NCBI RefSeq assembly: GCF_013155375.1
Contig: NZ_JABJQY010000002.1
Location: forward strand, 124,001 to 188,000
Direction of reading: 5' to 3'
Length of the DNA: 64,000 nucleotides
Origin: Nocardioides sp. zg-1308
GTDB taxonomy: Bacteria; Actinomycetota; Actinomycetes; Propionibacteriales; Nocardioidaceae
Shown here: positions 34,874 through 46,501 of the stretch, in pieces
How the letters are laid out: the number at the start of each line of letters is the position of its first letter
Numbering within the stretch: the stretch's first letter is position 1
The notes under the pieces: model-generated
Database searches by the model: none
Seen by the model: only the letters and a program-made list of their open reading frames with translations
What the model was told of the DNA's origin: nothing
Position numbers and translations under genes: made by a program

Positions 34874-35797
34874 ATGTCCTCCGCACGTCCCCCCCGCAAC
34901 GGCCCGCCCGTGGCCTCCGAGGAGCTCTACGCGCCGATCGGCAACGAGGTCGAGCTCTGCTACCAGACCTTCGGTGATCCCGACGACGAGCCGCTGCTCC
35001 TCGTGATGGGTCTCAGCGGGCCGATGACCTGGTGGGACCAGGTCTTCTGCGAGAAGCTGGCCGACGCCGGCTTCCACGTCGTGCGCTACGACAACCGCGA
35101 CACCGGCCGGTCCTCACGCATCGCGGCGCCCGTGCGCCACGACCAGCTGCTGCGGGCCTTCGCCACCGGGCGCGCCCAGACGCCGTACTCCATGTCCGAC
35201 CTCGCCGTGGACGCGGTGTCCCTGCTCGACCACCTCGGCATCGAGTCCGCGCACCTCGTCGGGGTGTCGATGGGCGGCATGATCGCGCAGACCGTGGCCA
35301 TCGAGCACCCCGCGCGCGTGCGGTCGCTGACGAGCATCAGCTCGACCACCGGACGGCGCACCGTCGGGTGGCAGCACCCCTCCCTGCTCCCCCGGCTGAT
35401 CGCCCCGCGCAGGCCGGGCCGGGACGCCTACGTCGAGAGCAGCATCGCGATGTGGGCGGTCATCGGCTCGGTCGGCTACCCGACCGAGGACGAGGCGCTG
35501 CGCTCGCGCGCGCTCGAGACGTTCGACCGCGGCGTCAGCACCAGCGGCGTGCTGCGCCAGATGCTGGCGATCCTCACCCAGCCGGACCGCACCCAGCGGC
35601 TGCGCAGCCTCCGGGTGCCCGCACTCGTCCTGCACGGCACGGCCGACAAGATGGTGCACGTCAGCGGTGGCCGCGCGACCGCGGCCGCCATCCCCGGCGC
35701 CGAGCTCGTGCTGGTGGACGGCATGGGCCACGACCTGCCCCCGGGCCTGTTCGAGACCTTCGTCGAGGCGATCCGCCGCACGGCCGACCGCGCCTGA
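34874..35797 (+). CDS. Alpha/beta hydrolase
   Basis: The 307-residue protein has a complete hydrolase triad: Ser in LVGVSMGGMIAQTVA, Asp in LVLHGTADKMV and His in DGMGHDLPPG, with YDNRDTGRSS near the oxyanion hole. It is similar to epoxide hydrolase/haloperoxidase-type and aclacinomycin methylesterase-like enzymes; the exact substrate is unknown. It is divergent from the lipase-like gene. Confidence 0.85.
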   Translation: MSSARPPRNGPPVASEELYAPIGNEVELCYQTFGDPDDEPLLLVMGLSGPMTWWDQVFCEKLADAGFHVVRYDNRDTGRSSRIAAPVRHDQLLRAFATGRAQTPYSMSDLAVDAVSLLDHLGIESAHLVGVSMGGMIAQTVAIEHPARVRSLTSISSTTGRRTVGWQHPSLLPRLIAPRRPGRDAYVESSIAMWAVIGSVGYPTEDEALRSRALETFDRGVSTSGVLRQMLAILTQPDRTQRLRSLRVPALVLHGTADKMVHVSGGRATAAAIPGAELVLVDGMGHDLPPGLFETFVEAIRRTADRA

Positions 35798-35830
35798 GGA
35801 CCGCCCGGCCGTGGTACGCGCGGCGGGACG

Positions 35831-36928
<1,098 letters not shown>

Positions 36929-37000
36929 GTCGGGCCTTTCTGGTGGTGTGTTCGATGGGGTGACCTGCTGTTGCCAAACCCTAGTCGCAGCCGATAGACC

Positions 37001-37016
37001 AGTGACCCGAGTCACA
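37001..37016 (+). promoter_or_regulatory. CRP/GlxR-like site upstream of sugar ABC operon
   Basis: agtga-cccgag-tcaca fits the CRP-type pattern TGTGA-N6-TCACA with one mismatch. It lies 15 nt before the binding-protein start, overlapping the ribosome binding region, where binding would repress. A similar site precedes the ATPase gene at 42656. Confidence 0.55.
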
Positions 37017-37030
37017 AGGAGGAGTGCGCA

Positions 37031-38371
37031 ATGGCAGCACGATCATCGACCCGACAGCGGGGTCGCCCACGCGGGAAGCGGATCGCCGGCTCGGTGGCCA
37101 CGCTGGCGCTCGCCAGCAGCCTGCTGGCCGCCTGCGGCGGCGACGGCGGCAAGCCGACGCTCAACTGGTACGTCAACCCCGACGGCGTCGACACCTTCAA
37201 GACCTACGCCGAGGAGTGCAGCACCGACCAGTACGACATCGCGGTGCAGCAGCTGCCGTCCAGCGCGACCGACCAGCGCACCCAGCTGGCCCGGCGCCTC
37301 GCGGCCGAGGACTCCTCCACCGACCTCATGAACCTCGACCCGGTGTTCGTCGCCGAGTTCGCCAACGCCGGATGGCTGCAGAAGATCCCCGACGAGCTCG
37401 CCACCGAGATCACCGACGGCGGCGACTACCTCCAGGGCGCCGTCGACACGGTCACGTGGGACGACGGCGTCTACGCCATCCCGCTGTGGGCCAACACCCA
37501 GGTCCTCTGGTATCGCAAGTCCCTCGCCGAGGCGGCCGGGCTCGACATGAGCCAGCCCGTCACGTGGGACCAGGTGATCGAGGCCGCCTCGTCGCAGGGC
37601 GGCACGGTCGGCGTCCAGGCCAACCGCTACGAGGCCTACGTCGTGTGGATCAACGCGATGATGCAGGGTGCCGGCGGCGCGATCGTCACCGACACCGAGG
37701 CCGGCCGCGACGCCAAGGTCGAGCTCGACAGCGACGCCGGTCGCGAGGCTGCGTCCATCATCCAGAAGCTCGCGGACAGCGAGGCAGCGCAGGCCGACCT
37801 CACCGTCTCCAACGAGGGCACCAGCCTCGGTCAGATGTTCCCCGAGGACGGCCCCGGCGAGTTCATGGTCAACTGGACGTTCGTCTACGCCAACTACAAG
37901 GGTCTGATCGGTGCCCCCGGCGGCCCCGCCGACGAGCAGGAGTTCGAGGACCTCGGCTGGGCGCGCTACCCCGCCACCGTCGAGGGCGAGGCGTCCAAGC
38001 CGCCGATCGGCGGCATCGACATCGGGCTGGGCGCCTACTCCGAGCACCCCGAGTGGGCGCTGGAGGCCGGCCAGTGCATCACCTCCACCGACGCGCAGGT
38101 CGACCTGGCCGTCAACGACGGCCTGATGCCGTCGACCAACTCGGCCTACGACGAGGTCGCGGCGAGCGGCGAGTTCCCCGAGGACCTCCTCGACCTCTAC
38201 CGCACCAGCGTCGACGAGGGCGGGCCGCGGCCCAAGAGCCCGTTCTACAGCCAGATCTCCAGCGCCGTGCAGTCGGTCTGGCACTCCCCGACGTCGGTGA
38301 CGCCGGACTCGACCCCGCAGGAGTCGGCCGACTTCCTGACCGAGGTCCTCGCCGGAAGGAGCCTGCTGTGA
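37031..38371 (+). CDS. Sugar ABC transporter binding lipoprotein (LpqY-like)
   Basis: The 446-residue protein has a lipoprotein signal ending SSLLAACGGD and a family 1 solute-binding fold (LNWYVNPDGVDTFKTYAEEC, GVYAIPLWANTQVLWYRKSL, GIDIGLGAYSEHPEWALE). It resembles LpqY, the trehalose-binding protein of the mycobacterial LpqY-SugABC importer, in length, domain layout and gene order. Substrate could be trehalose, maltose or another glucoside. AAGGAGG lies just upstream. Confidence 0.85.
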   Translation: MAARSSTRQRGRPRGKRIAGSVATLALASSLLAACGGDGGKPTLNWYVNPDGVDTFKTYAEECSTDQYDIAVQQLPSSATDQRTQLARRLAAEDSSTDLMNLDPVFVAEFANAGWLQKIPDELATEITDGGDYLQGAVDTVTWDDGVYAIPLWANTQVLWYRKSLAEAAGLDMSQPVTWDQVIEAASSQGGTVGVQANRYEAYVVWINAMMQGAGGAIVTDTEAGRDAKVELDSDAGREAASIIQKLADSEAAQADLTVSNEGTSLGQMFPEDGPGEFMVNWTFVYANYKGLIGAPGGPADEQEFEDLGWARYPATVEGEASKPPIGGIDIGLGAYSEHPEWALEAGQCITSTDAQVDLAVNDGLMPSTNSAYDEVAASGEFPEDLLDLYRTSVDEGGPRPKSPFYSQISSAVQSVWHSPTSVTPDSTPQESADFLTEVLAGRSLL

Positions 38372-39318
38372 CGCACACGACCGTGGCGCCCGACGACAAG
38401 CGAGACGTGCGTCGGGCCAACAAGGTCGCCGCGAGCGACCGTTCGAAGGCCGAGAACCGGCTCGGCATGAGGCTGGTCGCCCCGGCGATCTTCCTCATGC
38501 TGCTGGTGACGGCGTTCCCCATGCTGCGGGCGCTCTACCTGAGCGTCTTCAACTACAGCCTGACCGCCCCGGACGACCGGGAGTTCGTCGGGCTCTCCAA
38601 CTACTGGACCGCGCTGACCGACTCGCTGTTCTGGGAGACCACCCTCAACACCGTCTTCATCATGGTGGTGACCGTGGCGGTGGAGCTCGTCATCGGCTTC
38701 GCCTTCGCAATGGTGATGCACCGGGTGATCTTCGCCCGCGGCATCATCCGGACCTCGATCCTCATCCCCTACGGCATCATCACGGTGGTGTCGGGCTTCG
38801 CCTGGCAGTTCGCCTTCAGCAACAACAACGGCTTCGTCAACGAGTGGCTGCCCTTCGTCGAGGACGGGTTCAACTGGTTCGGCCAGTACGGCTCGGCGAT
38901 GGCGGCGATCATGGTCTCCGAGATCTGGAAGACCACGCCGTTCATGTCGCTGCTGCTGCTGGCGGGCCTCGCGCAGGTGTCCGAGGACATGCTCGAGGCG
39001 GCGAAGGTCGACGGCGCGACGTGGTGGCAGCGGCTGTGGAAGGTGATCCTGCCCAACATGCGCTCGGCGATCATGGTGGCGGTGCTCTTCCGCGCCCTCG
39101 ACGCCTACCGCATCTTCGACAACATCTACGTGATGACCGCCGGCGCCCAGGGCACCGAGTCCATCTCGTTCCTCACCTATCGGCAGGTCATCGAGCAGTT
39201 CCAGCTCGGCATCGGGTCAGCGCTGTCCGTGCTGCTGTTCCTCTCGGTGCTGCTCATCGCGTTCCTGATCGTCAAGATCTTCCGCGTCGACCTGGCCGCA
39301 GCGCGGCAGGAGGGCTGA
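38368..39318 (+). CDS. Sugar ABC transporter permease (SugA-like)
   Basis: The 316-residue protein (GTG start overlapping the upstream stop) has a charged N-terminus, six membrane helices and the permease docking loop EAAKVDGATWWQRLWKVILP. It is the MalF/SugA-type subunit paired with the next gene. GGAAGGAG precedes the start. Confidence 0.9.
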   Translation: MTHTTVAPDDKRDVRRANKVAASDRSKAENRLGMRLVAPAIFLMLLVTAFPMLRALYLSVFNYSLTAPDDREFVGLSNYWTALTDSLFWETTLNTVFIMVVTVAVELVIGFAFAMVMHRVIFARGIIRTSILIPYGIITVVSGFAWQFAFSNNNGFVNEWLPFVEDGFNWFGQYGSAMAAIMVSEIWKTTPFMSLLLLAGLAQVSEDMLEAAKVDGATWWQRLWKVILPNMRSAIMVAVLFRALDAYRIFDNIYVMTAGAQGTESISFLTYRQVIEQFQLGIGSALSVLLFLSVLLIAFLIVKIFRVDLAAARQEG

Positions 39319-39321
39319 GGC

Positions 39322-40161
39322 ATGTCCACCAAGAACAAGATCGGCATCGTCATCGGGGCCGCACTCATCCTCGTGTGGTGCCTGCTCCCGGTCGCCTGGA
39401 TCATCTCGCTCTCCTTCAAGAGCCAGGAGGCCATCACCAACGGAAGCCCGGGCTTCTTCCCCTCCGAGGGAGGCGGGGCGGGCTGGCAGAACTACCGCGA
39501 CGTGCTGGCCGACGACCAGTTCCTGCGCTCGATCCTCAACTCGATCGGCATCTCGCTCATCGCGACGTTCCTCTCGGTCGTCATCGCCACGCTCGCGGCG
39601 TACGCCATCGCCCGCCTCGAGTTCACCGGCAAGAAGCTGGTGCTGACCCTGGCCCTGGTGATCGCGATGTTCCCGGTGGTGTCGCTCGTCGGACCGCTGT
39701 TCGACATGTGGCGCACGCTCGGCATCTACGACACGTGGCCGGGCCTGATCATCCCCTACATGTCCTTCACGCTCCCCCTCGCGATCTGGACGTTGTCGGC
39801 CTTCTTCCGCGAGATCCCCTGGGAGATGGAGCAGGCCGCGCAGGTGGACGGCGCCACGTCGTGGCAGGCGTTCCGCAAGGTGATCGTGCCGCTGGCGGCG
39901 CCGGGTGTCTTCACCGCGGCGATCCTGACGTTCTTCTTCGCGTGGAACGACTTCGTCTTCGGCATCTCGCTCACCTCGACGGAGCAGGCCCGGCCGATCC
40001 CGGCCGCGCTGTCGTTCTTCGTGGGGTCCGACCCGTTCAACCGGCCGGCGTCACTGCTGGCCGCAGGGGCCGTCGTCTCGACGATCCCGATCATCGTCAT
40101 CGTCCTGCTGTTCCAGCGCAAGATCGTCGCCGGCCTCACCTCCGGCGCAGTGAAGGGGTGA
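39322..40161 (+). CDS. Sugar ABC transporter permease (SugB-like)
   Basis: The 279-residue protein has six membrane helices and the docking motif EQAAQVDGATSWQAFRKVIV. It is the MalG/SugB-type subunit. It starts 3 nt after the upstream permease and is followed 7 nt later by the ATPase gene, completing a four-gene importer operon. Confidence 0.9.
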   Translation: MSTKNKIGIVIGAALILVWCLLPVAWIISLSFKSQEAITNGSPGFFPSEGGGAGWQNYRDVLADDQFLRSILNSIGISLIATFLSVVIATLAAYAIARLEFTGKKLVLTLALVIAMFPVVSLVGPLFDMWRTLGIYDTWPGLIIPYMSFTLPLAIWTLSAFFREIPWEMEQAAQVDGATSWQAFRKVIVPLAAPGVFTAAILTFFFAWNDFVFGISLTSTEQARPIPAALSFFVGSDPFNRPASLLAAGAVVSTIPIIVIVLLFQRKIVAGLTSGAVKG

Positions 40162-40168
40162 AGCTGTC

Positions 40169-41434
40169 ATGGCCGCCATCGAGATGAAGAACATCGTCAA
40201 GAAGTACGGCGACGGGTTCCCGGCCGTCAACGACATCAGCATCGACGTCGCGGACGGGGAGTTCCTGATCCTCGTGGGACCGTCGGGATGCGGGAAGTCG
40301 ACACTGCTGCGGATGATCGTCGGGCTGGAGGACATCACCGACGGCGACATGATGATCGGCGGCAAGCGGGTCAACGACCTCGCCCCGCGCGACCGCAACC
40401 TCGCCATGGTGTTCCAGAACTACGCGCTCTACCCCCACCTCACCGTCTACGAGAACATCGCGTTCCCGCTGCGCCTGGCCGGCGCCTCGGACTCCGAGGT
40501 CGACCAGAAGGTGCGCGAGGCCTCCAAGACGCTGGAGCTCGACGAGCACCTCGAGCGCAAGCCCGGCAACCTCTCGGGCGGGCAGCGCCAGCGCGTCGCC
40601 ATGGGTCGCGCCATCGTCCGTGAGGCCGAGGCGTTCCTCTTCGACGAGCCGCTGTCCAACCTCGACGCCAAGCTCCGCGGGCAGATGCGCACCGAGATCT
40701 CGCGCCTGCAGAAGCGGCTCGGCATCACCACGGTCTACGTCACCCACGACCAGACCGAGGCGATGACGCTGGGCGACCGGGTCGCCGTGCTCAAGCGCGG
40801 CATCCTCCAGCAGCTCGCCACGCCGCGCGAGCTCTACGAGAACCCCGCCAACCTCTTCGTCGCGGGGTTCATCGGCTCCCCGCCGATGAACTTCCTGCCC
40901 GCCAAGGTCAACGGCGACATGGTCGAGCTGCCGTTCGGCACGGTCAGGATGCCGGCCGACAAGGCGCAGAAGGCCCAGGGCAAGGACCTGCTCATCGCGG
41001 GCATCCGGCCCGAGCACTTCGAGGACGCCAGCGTCGTCGACCCCGACAAGGTCACCGACGAGGCGACGTTCCGGGCCAAGGTCGACGTCGTGGAGTGGCT
41101 CGGCAACGAGGCCTACGCCTACGTCCCGTTCGAGGCGCCGCCGGAGGTGCAGAAGCAGCTCCAGCAGCTCGAGCGCGACCTCGACGGGGAGTCCCTGCGC
41201 ACCCAGCTGGTGGTGTCCCTCGACGGCGCCAGCCGGATCAGCGAGGGCGACGAGGCCACCATCTGGGTCGACGCCCGCAAGATCCACCTGTTCGACCCGT
41301 CGACGGGCGACAACCTCACCATGGACTCGTCACGCGCCGGCACGGTGCCGGGCGGCAACACCATGGCGATGGCCGAGCAGGTCGGCGAGCAGCAGGACAG
41401 CGTCCAGCCCGGCTCGGACCAGGCGACGACCTGA
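40169..41434 (+). CDS. Sugar ABC transporter ATPase (SugC-like)
   Basis: The 421-residue protein has Walker A GPSGCGKSTLLRMIVG, signature NLSGGQRQRVAMGRA, Walker B AFLFDEPLSNLD and a C-terminal regulatory MalK-like domain (FIGSPPMNFLPAKV onward). It is about 50 residues longer than typical MalK/UgpC proteins because of an acidic insert near 330-345 and a Gln/Ser-rich, probably disordered tail. It energises the two permeases upstream. Confidence 0.92.
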   Translation: MAAIEMKNIVKKYGDGFPAVNDISIDVADGEFLILVGPSGCGKSTLLRMIVGLEDITDGDMMIGGKRVNDLAPRDRNLAMVFQNYALYPHLTVYENIAFPLRLAGASDSEVDQKVREASKTLELDEHLERKPGNLSGGQRQRVAMGRAIVREAEAFLFDEPLSNLDAKLRGQMRTEISRLQKRLGITTVYVTHDQTEAMTLGDRVAVLKRGILQQLATPRELYENPANLFVAGFIGSPPMNFLPAKVNGDMVELPFGTVRMPADKAQKAQGKDLLIAGIRPEHFEDASVVDPDKVTDEATFRAKVDVVEWLGNEAYAYVPFEAPPEVQKQLQQLERDLDGESLRTQLVVSLDGASRISEGDEATIWVDARKIHLFDPSTGDNLTMDSSRAGTVPGGNTMAMAEQVGEQQDSVQPGSDQATT

Positions 41435-41439
41435 CCCGC

Positions 41440-41463
41440 GGGCCGTCACGACCGTGACGGCCC
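41440..41463. terminator. Terminator hairpin after sugar ABC operon
   Basis: A perfect 10-bp stem (41440-41449 with 41454-41463) and 4-nt loop lies 6 nt after the ATPase stop. Confidence 0.75.
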
Positions 41464-41497
41464 CCCTGATGTCCGGCCCCGCAGGTCGGCGTGGAAC

Positions 41498-41529
41498 GAG
41501 GCCCCGGGAGCAGCTGCTCCCGGGGCCTC
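41498..41529. terminator. Second hairpin between convergent ATPase genes
   Basis: A perfect 32-nt palindrome gives a 13-bp stem (41498-41510 with 41517-41529) and 6-nt loop. It lies 41 nt past the stop of the minus-strand ATPase gene and probably ends that transcript. Confidence 0.75.
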
Positions 41530-41570
41530 GCCTCGTGCGTGGGGTCCTCGTGCGGGACCTCGACCGGCCG

Positions 41571-42656
<1,086 letters not shown>

Positions 42657-42702
42657 TGTTTGCTCCTTCACCGGCAGGTACGTGCCGGACGATCCGTCGT
42701 GA

Positions 42703-42718
42703 AGTGACTGCGGTCACA
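42703..42718 (-). promoter_or_regulatory. CRP/GlxR-like site upstream of orphan ATPase
   Basis: agtga-ctgcgg-tcaca matches TGTGA-N6-TCACA with one mismatch, 47 nt before the ATPase start. It shares both half-sites with the site at 37001-37016. Confidence 0.55.
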
Positions 42719-42801
42719 GTAGCGGAGTCGCGGCTGGATGGCTCCCCCCGGAGCGGGCGGGGGTGTGCGGCCGGGGTGGGGCGGCGTACGGCTGGTGGGG
42801 C

Positions 42802-43449
42802 TCAGTAGGTGCCGAGGTACTTGCGCGGCGTCCCCGGCGCGGGGAGCCGCTGCACGGTGACCGAGCCCATCAGGGCCATGCCGCGCACCCGCACCAGCGG
42901 GGAGTCGGCGCCCAGCTCGGCGGGCACCTTGTCCTTGGCCTGGCTGTACTCGCCCATGATCGGCGTCCCGTCGACCACCGCGTGCATGTGCGCCGGGATG
43001 ATGATCTTCACCTCGCCCATGACGGCGCTGGCGTTGATGATCGTCTCGGCCCCCGACAGCTGGGCCTGCCGCAGGTCGACCACGACCGAGCCCATCATCG
43101 CGAAGGCGCTGTGGTGCTCGGGCACCGCCCAGACGCCCTGGCGCTTGGTCTCGCTCATGATGGCGAGGGACGAGTTGTGACCGACCGCGGGGAGTCCGGG
43201 AGGCGTACGACGCACCGGCGCGGTGGCGGGCGGCGTCACGGGCCCGGCGGCCTGCAGGTCGAGCGTGATCGGGACGAGCTCACCGTAGGTCTTGGCCTGC
43301 CAGGTCAGCTCGAGGCGCTCCTCGAGCTCGTCGAGGTCGATGCGCCCCTCCCCCGCGGCGTCACGCAGCACGTCGGCGACGCGCTGCCGGTCGGCGTCGG
43401 AGATGCGCATCTGCGACGGGTCGTGCGGGCGGTTCTCGATCTCCCCCAT
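42802..43449 (-). CDS. DUF1707 protein with LiaF-like C-terminus
   Basis: The 215-residue protein has an N-terminal DUF1707 domain (about 14-66; MRISDADRQRVADVLRDAA, GRIDLDELEERL) and a beta-rich C-terminal domain of the LiaF/cell-wall-active type (about 110-205; AFAMMGSVVVDLRQ, NASAVMGEVKIIIPA). Unlike many DUF1707 proteins it has no membrane helix. Function unknown; the C-terminal type is linked to cell-envelope stress sensing. Confidence 0.82.
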   Translation of the reverse strand: MGEIENRPHDPSQMRISDADRQRVADVLRDAAGEGRIDLDELEERLELTWQAKTYGELVPITLDLQAAGPVTPPATAPVRRTPPGLPAVGHNSSLAIMSETKRQGVWAVPEHHSAFAMMGSVVVDLRQAQLSGAETIINASAVMGEVKIIIPAHMHAVVDGTPIMGEYSQAKDKVPAELGADSPLVRVRGMALMGSVTVQRLPAPGTPRKYLGTY

Positions 43450-43493
43450 GGGGCCAGCCTAGCGATCTCGCGCGACCTGACCCGTGACAGTCG

Positions 43494-45248
43494 TCAGCCG
43501 GTGCCGCGGCCGGCGGGCCGGGCACGACGCGGAGGTGGCGCCGGACGGGACGGCGCGGGACGGACGGGCGCAGCGACGTGCTGCCAGTCCTTGGACGACA
43601 CCCAGTAGCCGCCCCAGCCCCACCCGAGCCGTGCGAACGCCTCGACGGGCAGGTCCTCGACCCGGATCACGCCCGGGGGGACGGGGGCCGAGCTGCCGCG
43701 GTCGATGGCGGCGTAACGGCGGCCGGCCGGCGGCGCGATCGAGCCCGGCCGGACGTAGGGGTTCTGCACGGGGTTGAGGTCGATGGCCGCGCCGTAGGCG
43801 TGGTCGGACCAGCCCTGCTGCCCGGCGACGCGGCGGCAGTTGAAGCCGGAGGAGTTGTTGGCCGCCATGGAGCGGTCGTCGTCCCCGCCGTAGTCGTCGA
43901 CCAGGCGCATCCGGGCGATCGGCCAGCCTGCGTCGTAGAGGTCGCGGAAGACGCCCGTGACCCCCCGGGCGAAGCGGCGGTGGACCACCATCTCGCCGGT
44001 GCGGGCGCGGCCGTCGAAGTCGCGGTGGGTCATCCTGAGGTAGCGCAGGTCGCGCAGCGGCACGGGGCAGCCGGGGCCGTGGCTGGTCCGCATCCGCCGG
44101 CGGAGGTCGGCGTCGATGCGCTGGATCGCGGAGGAGTACGCCGGGTCCTCGGCCTGCGCCTCGCCGCGGGTGGCCGCCAGGCCGGTGCACCTGCGTCGGT
44201 CCTGCCAGGCCGCCACCGCCGCCGACCGGGCGGTCCCGGTGAGCGGGCGCGGTTTGCCGCCCGGGGCGATGCGGGCCGGCGCCCACGCGTCGCCCACCAC
44301 GCCGTCGCGGTCCACCGTGAGGGTGAGCACGCCGGTGCCCGGCTGGCGGTCGTGGTACCAGAGGAAGTTGCCGAGCCCGTACCCCACGTAGGTGTCGCCG
44401 GACCAGCCCGAGCCGCCCACGACGTGGGAGTGGCTGCCGACGACCACGTCGGCGCCCGCGTCCGCGAGGTTGCGGGCGAGCAGCCGCTGGCGCTGGCTCG
44501 GGCACGCCTGCTGCTCGAGGCCCCAGTGGAGGTAGACCACCACGACGTCGCCCGCGTCGGCGGCGGCCTCGACGGCGGCCAGCAGCGCGTCCGGCCGGGT
44601 CTCCCGGGCGGCGGCGAGACCGGGGGTGTCGGCGCCGGCCGCCCAGACCCGGCTCCGGCCCTCGCGGAACACCGCGTCGGCGGCCAGGAAGGCGACGTCG
44701 ACGCCGTCCACGCTGACCCGGTGGGGCGTGAAGGCGTCGTCGAGGTCGCGCCCGGCGCCCACCATGGCGACACCCTTCGCGCGACCGGCGGCCAGGGTGT
44801 CGGCGAGGCCGGCCTGGCCGTAGTCGCCCGCGTGGTTGTTGGCGACGCTCACCACGTCGACACCCGCGTCGGCGAGCACGTCGAGGGCCTGCGGCGACGT
44901 GCGGAAGTGGTAGCGGTTGCCCGGCGCCTCCAGCTCCTTGGGGTCGCGCGTCGGGTGGTCGGTGACCGGCGTCTCGAGGTTCACCATCGCCACGTCGGCG
45001 CGCTTGAACGCACGCGAGACCGGCCCCAGCGCGCCCTGCCGAGGCAGGAGCCGCTGCAGCTGCGCCTCGAAGTGCACGTCCCCCGCGAAGGCCAGCGTGA
45101 TCCGTGGCGAGGCCGGGGTCGCGACGGCGTCGTCCGCGAGCTCCTGGGGCGGGACCGGACCGGTCCGCGAGTCACCCGGCGGGCTCGACGAGCACGCCAC
45201 CAGCGCGAGGGCTGCGACTGCCGCACCGCCCCACGCCCGTACGTCCAT
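43494..45248 (-). CDS. CapA-like phosphoesterase fused to M15 peptidase
   Basis: The 584-residue protein begins with a lipoprotein signal (ALALVACSSS). Residues about 48-330 are a CapA/PgsA-type metallophosphoesterase domain (ITLAFAGDVHFE, VANNHAGDYG, VYLHWGLEQ, VVGSHSHVV). Residues about 400-555 are an M15-type D,D-carboxypeptidase domain (FNCRRVAGQQGWSDHAYGAA, then IDLNPVQNPYV) with the expected His/Asp metal ligands. A Pro/Arg-rich tail follows. The fusion suggests a surface enzyme acting on both a wall polymer and peptidoglycan; that is inference. Confidence 0.85.
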   Translation of the reverse strand: MDVRAWGGAAVAALALVACSSSPPGDSRTGPVPPQELADDAVATPASPRITLAFAGDVHFEAQLQRLLPRQGALGPVSRAFKRADVAMVNLETPVTDHPTRDPKELEAPGNRYHFRTSPQALDVLADAGVDVVSVANNHAGDYGQAGLADTLAAGRAKGVAMVGAGRDLDDAFTPHRVSVDGVDVAFLAADAVFREGRSRVWAAGADTPGLAAARETRPDALLAAVEAAADAGDVVVVYLHWGLEQQACPSQRQRLLARNLADAGADVVVGSHSHVVGGSGWSGDTYVGYGLGNFLWYHDRQPGTGVLTLTVDRDGVVGDAWAPARIAPGGKPRPLTGTARSAAVAAWQDRRRCTGLAATRGEAQAEDPAYSSAIQRIDADLRRRMRTSHGPGCPVPLRDLRYLRMTHRDFDGRARTGEMVVHRRFARGVTGVFRDLYDAGWPIARMRLVDDYGGDDDRSMAANNSSGFNCRRVAGQQGWSDHAYGAAIDLNPVQNPYVRPGSIAPPAGRRYAAIDRGSSAPVPPGVIRVEDLPVEAFARLGWGWGGYWVSSKDWQHVAAPVRPAPSRPAPPPRRARPAGRGTG

Positions 45249-45325
45249 GCAGCGATTGTGCCTCGCACCACCCCACCGGGGGTCCGGCGTGCGTCAAAGG
45301 TCCGTCAAAGGTGGGTCGACGTGCG

Positions 45326-46438
45326 TCAGGCAGTCAGGTCCGACGGCTGCGCGGAGGCCAGCAGGCGGCTGACCGCGAGCGCGGCCTGGCGCCCGGCACG
45401 GGACGCGCCGACGGTGCTGGCGGAAGGGCCGTAGCCGACCAGCTGGACCCGCGGGTCGCGCACCGCCGTCGTGGCGCCCTGCACGTTGCCGACCACCGGG
45501 ACGAGGGCGATCCCGCCCGCGGGGCTGCGCAGGTCGAGCGGCGCGAGGTGGTCGACCGCAGGGCGGAAGCCGGTCGCCCACAGGATCGCGTCGACGGGCT
45601 CGAAGCGGCCGTCCGCCCACCTCACGCCCTCGGCCTCGATCCGCTCGAACATCGGCTGCCGGTCGTAGGCACCGAGCCGGGCCGCCTCCTGCTCCTGCGG
45701 GCGGAGCGCGAGACCGGTCACGCTGACCACGCTGGCCGGCGGCAGCCCGCGGCGTACGCGCTCCTCCACCGCGGTCACGGCGGCGAGCCCGGCCTCGGCG
45801 TCGAAGCCGTCGCGCCACACCGGCGGTCGTCGGGTCACCCACAGCGTCCCCGTCACCGGAGCCAGCTCGCCGAGGAGCTGCACGGCCGAGGCGCCCCCGC
45901 CCACGACGAGCACCCGCCTGCCGCGGAAGTGCTCGGCTCCGGGGTAGTGCGCGGCGTGGACCTGCTCGCCGGCGAACGACGCGATGCCGGGGTAGTAGGG
46001 GACGAAGGGGCGCGTCCAGGTGCCGGTGGCGTTGACGAGGGTGCGGGTGTGCCACGTCCGCCCGGGCGACCGGACCACCAGCAGGTCGCCCTCGCTGTCG
46101 ACGCGCTCGACCCGCACCGGCCGCACCACCGGGAGGTGGTGCCACCGCTCGTAGTCCTCGAAGTAGTCGGGCACGACGACGTTCGCGGCGCGCTGCGAGC
46201 CGGTCGGCGCGGTCGAGCCGGGCAGGTCCGCCACCCCGTGCACGTCGGCCATGCTGAGCGAGGCCCACCGGTGCTGCCACGCGCCGCCCGCCTGGGGGTT
46301 GGCGTCGAGCACGACGTGGTCGATCCCCCGCTGGCGCAGGAAGTACGACGCCGCGAGCCCCGCCTGCCCGGCGCCGATCACGACCGAGTCGAGGACCGGC
46401 TCGTCCGGGGGCTGCGGCGTGCGCTGGCGTGCGTCCAT
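45326..46438 (-). CDS. FAD-dependent monooxygenase-like oxidoreductase
   Basis: The 370-residue protein has an FAD Rossmann motif (SVVIGAGQAGLAASYFL), a GGAWQHRW FAD loop, a second NADPH Rossmann motif (VLVVGGGASAVQLLGE) and the ATGFRP motif of flavin monooxygenase-like proteins. It probably oxidises a small hydrophobic or amine substrate, or acts as a thioredoxin-reductase-like oxidoreductase. Substrate unknown. It is divergent from the PEP mutase-family gene. Confidence 0.85.
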   Translation of the reverse strand: MDARQRTPQPPDEPVLDSVVIGAGQAGLAASYFLRQRGIDHVVLDANPQAGGAWQHRWASLSMADVHGVADLPGSTAPTGSQRAANVVVPDYFEDYERWHHLPVVRPVRVERVDSEGDLLVVRSPGRTWHTRTLVNATGTWTRPFVPYYPGIASFAGEQVHAAHYPGAEHFRGRRVLVVGGGASAVQLLGELAPVTGTLWVTRRPPVWRDGFDAEAGLAAVTAVEERVRRGLPPASVVSVTGLALRPQEQEAARLGAYDRQPMFERIEAEGVRWADGRFEPVDAILWATGFRPAVDHLAPLDLRSPAGGIALVPVVGNVQGATTAVRDPRVQLVGYGPSASTVGASRAGRQAALAVSRLLASAQPSDLTA

Positions 46439-46501
46439 GCCGGTCCAACGCCGCGCGGACGGCCCCTATGCCCGCGACCGGGGCCGTGGCAGCCTCGGGG
46501 C

